Below, one piece after another: positions 6,726 through 11,261 of a DNA stretch of 11,261 nucleotides; the first letter of the stretch is position 1; every line of letters begins with the position of its first letter. Origin of the DNA: JOPF133 sp052144935 (lineage in GTDB: Bacteria > Acidobacteriota > Terriglobia > Bryobacterales > Bryobacteraceae); contig JBKQPR010000002.1 of assembly GCA_052144935.1 (NCBI GenBank), positions 1 to 11,261 of the forward strand, in the 5' to 3' direction. Under the pieces are notes generated by a model. It was not told where the DNA came from and searched no databases. It worked only from the letters and a program-made list of their open reading frames with translations. Position numbers and translations under genes: made by a program.

Positions 6726-7283
6726 ACGAAAACTCTCGTTCCCCTCCTTCGACATCAACCATCTCGAAAAACCACATCCTGCCGCGCTGGAGGGAAACAC
6801 GGCTTGCAGAGTCTCGGGCAAAGGACGTGCTGGACTGCACATCCCGCCGTCACCATTACAGCCTTGACGTTCGCCATTCCTTCAGCGCATCCGCGCAGGA
6901 ACGCCGACAGCGCGGCCAGTGGTACTGCCTTAGTTTAGTCAACACCTTTCCTGCGGCTTCGACCCTGCCGTAATTTTGGGCGCGGGGGGACCCGTTGAGC
7001 CAGCGAACCGCGTGCGCGCCGCGCGGCCCGGCGCACGTGCGTCAAACCGCCGTGCGTCCGGCAGCGCCCGCACGCAGCGCCGAAACTGCGGTTACCGCCC
7101 CCGCGGCTGAAGCGATTCCGGGCGCGCGGGACGCGCAAAGAGGAGGTCGGCGATGTAGTGGCGGAACTCGCCTTTGGCTCGATCAACTTCGGGACGTGGT
7201 CAATCTGCGGCGGTCAGCTTCTGCTTTGCGCCCGAATCTCCCAACGCGGCGCTGCGCGGCCTTATTATAGCCCCAGTGCGGAT

Positions 7284-7310
7284 CCGCTCCGGTTGTATAA
7301 TCGGGAGCGG
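7284..7310 (+). promoter_or_regulatory. Promoter of the cytochrome/PQQ pair with an overlapping inverted repeat
   Basis: A perfect -10 hexamer TATAAT lies at 7296-7301, about 73 bases before the cytochrome ATG. It sits inside an inverted repeat of CCGCTCC (7284-7290) and GGAGCGG (7304-7310) with a 13-base spacer, an arrangement that would let a dimeric regulator cover the promoter. A further palindrome, GCGGATCCGC (7278-7287), overlaps the left arm. No -35 box is evident, so an activator may be needed. Confidence 0.45.
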
Positions 7311-7373
7311 CCAGGAAGCCAAAATGGAATCCAGGGTGACGTTGGCCTGGACATCCTGTCCAAGGGAAGATTA

Positions 7374-8135
7374 ATGCGAAGTTTGAGTGTAGCCGTACTG
7401 CTTGCGTCGTGGGCTTGGGCACAGGCTCCGACAGAGTCGCTGTTCAATGCTCGAGTCGATCCCGAGCAAGGGCGGAAGCTGTGGTCGGCCAACTGCGCCG
7501 TGTGTCACGGCCCCGAGGGGAAGGGAGGCCGCGGGCCCGAACTTACCAGCGGCAAGTTCCGGCACGGCGGCACCGACGACGACTTGTATGGGGCCATGCG
7601 AAACGGGATTCCGGGGACCGAGATGCCGGGCTTTCCGCTGGGCGGAGTGGAGTCTATGCAGCTTCTGGCTTATGTGCGGGCGCTGGGAAGAGCGGCCATG
7701 CCGCCTCCTCCGGGCGGCGATGCCGCAAGAGGCCGCGCGCTGTTTGCCGGTTCCGGCGAATGTGCGCGCTGCCACAGAGTGGGCGGGATGGGCTCACGGA
7801 TCGGGCCGGACCTGAGCGGCGTGGGGGCGCGCCTGCCACCGACGGATTTGCTGGCAGTGCTGCTCCGTCCGGACGAGCGCGTGCTGCCAGCGCTGTGGTA
7901 TGTGCGGGCGGTGACGCGGGACGGGCGGACCATCACGGGCAGAAGGCTGAACGAAGACACGTACAGCGTGCAGCTCATCGATGCCCGGGAAGAGCTGGTT
8001 TCGTTGGTGAAGGATGATCTGAGAGAGTACGAGCCGATCAAGAAGTCGCCTATGCCGAGCTACGAAGGGAAGTTGACCCGCGAACAACTGGGCGATCTGG
8101 TTGCCTACCTGGCGTCATTGAAAGGAACCCCATGA
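7374..8135 (+). CDS. Exported diheme cytochrome c
   Basis: This 253-residue protein has a signal peptide (MRSLSVAVLLASWAWAQ, cleavage probably after AWA). It carries two heme c attachment sites, CAVCH (C41-H45) and CARCH (C130-H134). Each heme domain has a likely methionine ligand segment: GTEMPGF (81-87) for the first, and a later methionine such as SPMPSYEGKLT (225-235) for the second. The C-terminal helix LGDLVAYLASLK is typical of class I cytochromes c. The region 165-215 between the second heme site and that helix resembles the insertion seen in cytochromes paired with quinoproteins. The ATG at 7374 has a ribosome binding site AGGGAAGA. The gene overlaps the PQQ dehydrogenase by 4 bases (ATGA), so it is probably its electron acceptor in the periplasm. 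Confidence 0.88.
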   Translation: MRSLSVAVLLASWAWAQAPTESLFNARVDPEQGRKLWSANCAVCHGPEGKGGRGPELTSGKFRHGGTDDDLYGAMRNGIPGTEMPGFPLGGVESMQLLAYVRALGRAAMPPPPGGDAARGRALFAGSGECARCHRVGGMGSRIGPDLSGVGARLPPTDLLAVLLRPDERVLPALWYVRAVTRDGRTITGRRLNEDTYSVQLIDAREELVSLVKDDLREYEPIKKSPMPSYEGKLTREQLGDLVAYLASLKGTP

Positions 8136-9757
8136 AAAGAGCCTCCGCGACGGTAGTGTGGCTGAGTTGCTGGATGCCATTGGGCGCACAGGTGAGCTAC
8201 GACCGGCTGCTGCACGCCGACCAGGAGCCGCAGAACTGGCTGACGTATGCGGGAAGTTACAAGAGCTGGCGCTACAGCCCGCTCGACCAGATCCGCACCG
8301 GGAATGCCAAGAACCTCGAGTTGAAGTGGGTATACCAGATCGATGCGACGGACAAGTTCGAGGCGACTCCGCTGGTGGTCGACGGCGTAATGTACTTCTC
8401 GGAGCCGCCGAGCGACGTGATCGCCGTGGACGGGAAGACAGGCCGGGCCTTCTGGACATACCGCTACACGCTGGCGGGCAACGTAGGCGTGTGCTGCGGG
8501 CGCGTCAACCGCGGGCTGGCGATACTGGGGGACACCCTATTTCTGGCGGCGCTGGACGGGAACCTGGTGGCGCTGGATGCGAAGACGGGAAAAGAAGTCT
8601 GGAAGACGCGGGTAGTGGACCCGAGCCTCGGCTACAGCCTGACAATGGCGCCGCTTGTGGTGAAAGACAAGGTCATCATCGGGCCGGCGGGAGGAGAGTA
8701 CGGAATACGCGGGTTCCTGGCGGCGTTCGATGCGCACACAGGCAAGGAGGTATGGCGGTTCCACACGATTCCGGGGCCGGGGGAGGCGGGACATGAGACG
8801 TGGGCAGGCGATGCCTGGCAGCGTGGCGGCGGCTCAGTCTGGCTGACCGGCTCGTACGATCCGGAGTTGAACCTGATTATCCAGGGCGTGGGGAATCCGG
8901 GCCCGGACTGGAACGCGACGGTGCGGCCGGGCGACAATCTCTACGCCACTTCGGCGATCGCGCTGGATGCCGACACCGGCAAGCTGAAGTGGCACTTTCA
9001 GTTTGTTCCGCACGATGCATGGGACTGGGACGCGATGCAGACTCCGGTAATGGTAGACGCGGAGTGGCAGGGGCAGCCGCGCAAGCTGCTGTACTGGGCC
9101 CATCGCGATGGCGTCTTCTATGTGCTGGACCGGATCAACGGAAAGTTTCTGTTGGGCAAGCCATTCGTGAAGGTCAACTGGTTGGCGGGCTTCGACGAGA
9201 ACGGGCGTCCGCAGGTACAACCAAACTCGCTGCCGACGGCTGAAGGGACGCTCATTTACCCGGGCGTGCAGGGCGGCACGAACTGGTATGCGCCCTCGTA
9301 CAGCCCGCGGACGGGGCTGTTCTACCTGTCGGTGTGGGCGGACTACTATTCGGTGTACCAGGAAGGAGCGGCGGAGTACATCGCGGGAAGGCGATTCAAC
9401 GGAGGGGACATACGCCAGCCCCTCGCCTTCAACCGGAACACGAGGCTGTTTCCCAACGAACAACAGGGGTACGGGGCGCTGAAGGCGATCAGCCCGAAGA
9501 CCGGGGAAATGGTGTGGCAGGTGAAGTTTGCGGACCTGACCGAGGGCGGGGTGCTCAGCACGGCGGGGGACGTAGTGTTCACCGGCAACCGGGAAGGATA
9601 CTTCCATGCCTTCGACGCGCGAGATGGGAAGCTGCTGTGGAAGGTTTCGTTGGGAGGCTACATCGCGGCCGGTCCGGTGAGCTACTCGGTGGACGGGAAG
9701 CAGTACGTAGCGGTGGCAGCGGGACACGGGATGTTTGTGTTCGGGCTGCGGGAGTAA
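8132..9757 (+). CDS. PQQ-dependent alcohol dehydrogenase (methanol/ethanol dehydrogenase type)
   Basis: This 541-residue periplasmic quinoprotein has a short signal peptide (VVWLSCWMPLGA) and an eight-bladed propeller. W-docking repeats are visible, for example ALDAKTGKEVWKT, AFDAHTGKEVWRF and AISPKTGEMVWQV. Key residues are present: the vicinal cysteine pair C121-C122 that forms the family's disulfide next to PQQ, metal ligands E189 (GGEYGIRG) and N255 (GVGNPGPDWN), and the catalytic aspartate D298 in HDAWDWDAM. D300, two residues later, gives the D-x-D arrangement found in lanthanide-dependent enzymes such as XoxF. GGTNWYAPSYSP and GGVLSTAGDVVFTGN are family signatures. It has no C-terminal heme domain, so electrons should go to the diheme cytochrome encoded just upstream with a 4-base overlap. 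The substrate is an alcohol or aldehyde that cannot be specified. Confidence 0.92.
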   Translation: MKRASATVVWLSCWMPLGAQVSYDRLLHADQEPQNWLTYAGSYKSWRYSPLDQIRTGNAKNLELKWVYQIDATDKFEATPLVVDGVMYFSEPPSDVIAVDGKTGRAFWTYRYTLAGNVGVCCGRVNRGLAILGDTLFLAALDGNLVALDAKTGKEVWKTRVVDPSLGYSLTMAPLVVKDKVIIGPAGGEYGIRGFLAAFDAHTGKEVWRFHTIPGPGEAGHETWAGDAWQRGGGSVWLTGSYDPELNLIIQGVGNPGPDWNATVRPGDNLYATSAIALDADTGKLKWHFQFVPHDAWDWDAMQTPVMVDAEWQGQPRKLLYWAHRDGVFYVLDRINGKFLLGKPFVKVNWLAGFDENGRPQVQPNSLPTAEGTLIYPGVQGGTNWYAPSYSPRTGLFYLSVWADYYSVYQEGAAEYIAGRRFNGGDIRQPLAFNRNTRLFPNEQQGYGALKAISPKTGEMVWQVKFADLTEGGVLSTAGDVVFTGNREGYFHAFDARDGKLLWKVSLGGYIAAGPVSYSVDGKQYVAVAAGHGMFVFGLRE

Positions 9758-10069
9758 CTCGCGGACCGTGGGCGCCGTGCACACCAAGGATGCTCGCGTT
9801 CGCGCACGCCCGACGGCGTCTCATACGTTCTGTCTGCTCGGGGGCAGACCTGAGACCGCTGAAGCGGCGGAGGACCAGCGGAGGAAAGAATTGCGACGGC
9901 TGGCATGGCCTTTGGCTTTGGAGTCCGAGGTTCTCGGCACCCCGGCGCCATTTCCTCCGCTCGGGGACATCCGATAAAGCCGGCCTATCGGGACAGAGAA
10001 CTCACCGTCCCAGGAGGTTCGACCCCTGTTGGGTCGGGTGCTCAGCGCCCGCCTCGGGGCTGACATGCC
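9758..10069. other. Region after the PQQ gene with several small hairpins
   Basis: No gene is recognised here. GTCTGC/GCAGAC (9832-9837 and 9843-9848) and CCGATA/TATCGG (9971-9976 and 9986-9991) form 6-bp stems, and CAGGAGG/CCCCTG (10011-10017 and 10023-10028) pairs with one bulge. None is followed by a T-tract. The first is the best-placed candidate for ending the cytochrome/PQQ transcript, about 75 bases after the stop codon. Confidence 0.35.
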
Positions 10070-10230
10070 GAGCGAGTTGTGGGCTGCCGTCCTCTCCGCC
10101 GTTTCCTCCCGGCCGACCTGCCAGTACTCGGCTTGGATCTCCGGCCACCGCATCCAGCGCCTCAGCGTGCTGGGCTCAACGCCCGCAACGGCGGGCGGCC
10201 TCCGCCTGGCTCCTCCTCCGAGAGCAAGGC
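10070..10230 (-). pseudogene. Fragment of a helix-turn-helix protein with two frameshifts
   Basis: Reading the minus strand across three frames gives ALLSEE, then SQAEAARR, then AGVEPSTLRRWMRWPEIQAE and YWQVGREETAERTAAHNSL. Together these resemble the helix-turn-helix proteins (phage small-terminase-like) whose motif runs AAxxAGVSxxTLxRWLxxPEFQAxY. Removing one extra base after GAGGAG and one in the CGCCGTTGCGGG run restores a single frame. No start codon or C-terminal part is seen, so this is a decayed remnant. Confidence 0.45.
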
Positions 10231-10388
10231 CGATGGCGCCCGACAAAATGTTCCAGTTCACAGATTCGTAGCCGATTGACTGACTTACCCTTGTTCATAG
10301 GGCGGAGTTGGGATCGATTCGCGCCGCCTTGCTGGCTTGGGCGAGCACCGGGTGGGCCATAAAAGCAGAGGGGCAAGGGCTGATCAGA

Positions 10389-10706
10389 CGGGTCGAGTCG
10401 TGCCTCGAAGCAGATCTCGAGATGGGGAGAGGCAACCTGCTTCACCATACGGAGGGCATCGGAATAACCTTTGATCACGGGCGGGTGGATCTGTAGCGCG
10501 AGGGTCACGCCGAAGTCACCGGCGAGCGTGGCGGCTTCTGCGAGGGTCTGGCAAGCACCAGCCCAGGTCTGCTCGTCTCCGAAGTTCCTGTGTTTTCCCA
10601 AGAGGTGGAATTGAGCGAGGAGATCCGCCAGGCCGGCCTTTCGTTCGTTCGCCGCGGAGAATTCTTTGCGGCATACCAACCCTATGGGCCAAAGATCCGC
10701 TACGAC
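10389..10706 (-). pseudogene. Internal piece of a sugar phosphate isomerase/epimerase-like TIM barrel
   Basis: About 106 codons are open here with no start and no proper end. TWAGACQTLAEAATLAGDFG, followed by VTLALQIHPPVIKGYSDALR and MVKQVASPHLEICFEARLDP, matches the pattern of xylose isomerase-like TIM barrels (AP endonuclease 2 superfamily). In that family a helix leads to a VxLALxNHPP strand and a helix of the DALRMVKxVxSP type. The N-terminal half is replaced by transposase sequence at about 10707, and the reading loses similarity after the LDP at 10389. An epimerase or isomerase remnant fits the carbohydrate theme of the neighbourhood, but the fragment is surely inactive. Confidence 0.5.
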
Positions 10707-10710
10707 GTAG
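10700..10710. repeat. Palindrome at the transposase/isomerase junction
   Basis: CTACGACGTAG is a perfect inverted repeat of two 5-base arms around one base. Transposase similarity ends at about 10708 and isomerase-like similarity starts at about 10706, so the palindrome covers the breakpoint. It may be a trace of the recombination event or a coincidence. Confidence 0.35.
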
Positions 10711-11261
10711 AATTTGGTAAAGACTCGCTTCAAGCCCCAGTCGCTTGCGGATGATCGCCACCAAGACATAAACCGACACGGCAATCCAAATCTGGGTCTT
10801 CACCGCGTTCTCACTGGTGCCGAAAAACGCTTTGATCCGCAGGTGCTGCTTGATCCATTTGAAGAACAATTCGATCTGCCAGCGCGATTTGTAGATCCTG
10901 GCGATGGTAAGTGCGGGCAGTACGAAGTTGTTGGTGAGAAACTTCAGTCGCTTGTCAGTGTCGGCGTCGTAGTAACTCACACGCCGCAGACCGTCCGGAT
11001 ATGCCGTGGCTGAATCGATGGCAGTCAAGATCACCGTCTGATCGGATCGCCGGTGCTCTTGTCCACCGGACGCGAGTAGCGGCGCTGGAGCAAAATGTTC
11101 TCCTTGGTGCGAACCACGAAAAAGGCCAAGCACATGGTGAACACGTAGAGGCGCTCGAAATCGATGTAGCCGCGATCCATCACGTAGAATGCCCCGGCCT
11201 CCGGCAGGAGCTCGTCCAAGATGTTGACGTCGTGCACCGTGCCGTCGGTAATGCCGATAAA
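10707..11261 (-). pseudogene. Frameshifted, truncated IS4-family transposase
   Basis: From the window edge one frame reads FIGITDGTVHDVNILDELLP, then FYVMDRGYIDFERL (second catalytic aspartate in VMDRGY), and on to PVDKSTG near 11049. A second frame then continues with RRSDQTVILTAIDSATAYPD, KFLTNNF and YKSRWQIELFFKWIKQHLRI. That last segment is the IS4 family Y-(2)-R-(3)-E-(6)-K signature, with its Y at about 10893 and catalytic E at about 10872. A one-base deletion in the ACCGGCGATCC stretch explains the shift. Similarity continues through SENAVKTQIWIAVSVYVLVA to YQIL at about 10708 and then stops, so the last few dozen residues of the usual protein are missing. The first catalytic aspartate would lie beyond the window. 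Confidence 0.8.
10707..11261 (-). mobile_element. Remnant of an IS4-family insertion sequence
   Basis: Only the 3' part of the transposase gene is inside the window. The terminal inverted repeat expected beyond the gene's end is absent, because the element is cut inside the coding region at the isomerase junction. The other end lies outside the window. The copy is not expected to move on its own. Confidence 0.65.

Larger units (their letters stand above)
6645..7373. other. Divergent intergenic region, no gene recognised
   Basis: This region separates the minus-strand aldolase start from the plus-strand cytochrome start. It contains the two candidate promoters listed separately. I find no frame with a credible start, domain or composition. 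The middle (about 6980-7150) is extremely GC-rich and could be decayed coding sequence, but no protein family is visible in any frame. Confidence 0.5.

Noticed and set aside
5775..6938. Plus-strand open frame of 387 codons
   Set aside because: It lies opposite the aldolase-like gene, which has a clear family match, signal peptide and ribosome binding site. The translation is rich in R, H and P, as expected of an antisense shadow in GC-rich DNA.
7136..7160. Strong ribosome binding site (GAGGAGG) before an ATG at 7152
   Set aside because: The ATG is followed at once by TAG, so no product is made. A minimal start-stop element is conceivable but nothing else supports it.
6645..7373. CRISPR array or direct repeat cluster in the large intergenic region
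   Set aside because: No regularly spaced repeats of 20 or more bases are present. The GC-rich runs are irregular.
8834..9787. Minus-strand open frame of 317 codons
   Set aside because: It is antisense to the PQQ dehydrogenase, whose motifs are complete. The translation has no domain and a shadow-like composition.
10005..10035. tRNA-like T-arm around GGTTCGACC
   Set aside because: The flanking bases do not form a 5-bp T stem, and no acceptor, D or anticodon arms can be placed upstream or on the other strand.

Overview
The window is GC-rich DNA that looks like an Acidobacteriota chromosome, most plausibly the Solibacter/Bryobacter side. This is inferred from the gene mix, not from a marker gene: an exported amidohydrolase, a secreted DUF1080 (3-keto-disaccharide hydrolase-type) protein, an exported HpcH/HpaI-type aldolase, and a cytochrome c/PQQ-dehydrogenase pair.

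Layout. Positions 1-84 may be the 3' tail of a plus-strand gene, followed by about 400 bases without a recognisable gene. From 482 to 6644 everything reads on the minus strand. In transcription order there is an exported HpcH/HpaI aldolase-like protein, a secreted DUF1080 protein with a low-complexity insert, then a promoter with a palindrome. Next comes a tightly packed cassette: a 24-codon leader ORF, an ACS-type MFS transporter, an unusual 2[4Fe-4S] protein, a cysteine/histidine-rich protein I cannot assign, and an exported metal-dependent amidohydrolase. Successive cassette genes overlap by 1, 4, 4 and 23 bases, so they are probably translated as a coupled unit. About 730 non-coding bases (6645-7373) separate this block from a plus-strand pair: an exported diheme cytochrome c and a PQQ-dependent alcohol dehydrogenase, overlapping by 4 bases.

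The right end (about 10070-11261) is a graveyard on the minus strand. It holds a fragment of a helix-turn-helix protein with two frameshifts, an internal piece of a sugar phosphate isomerase/epimerase-like TIM barrel, and the 3' part of a frameshifted IS4-family transposase. The transposase joins the isomerase piece directly at an 11-bp palindrome.

How the genes may work together (inference). The minus-strand block looks like uptake and breakdown of a sugar-acid-like or modified carbohydrate, with periplasmic hydrolysis or aldol cleavage, MFS import and an attached iron-sulfur module of unknown chemistry. The plus-strand pair would oxidise an alcohol or sugar in the periplasm, passing electrons from PQQ to the diheme cytochrome. 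The most likely undescribed element is the transporter / split-cluster Fe-S protein / Cys-rich protein module at 1782-4718.
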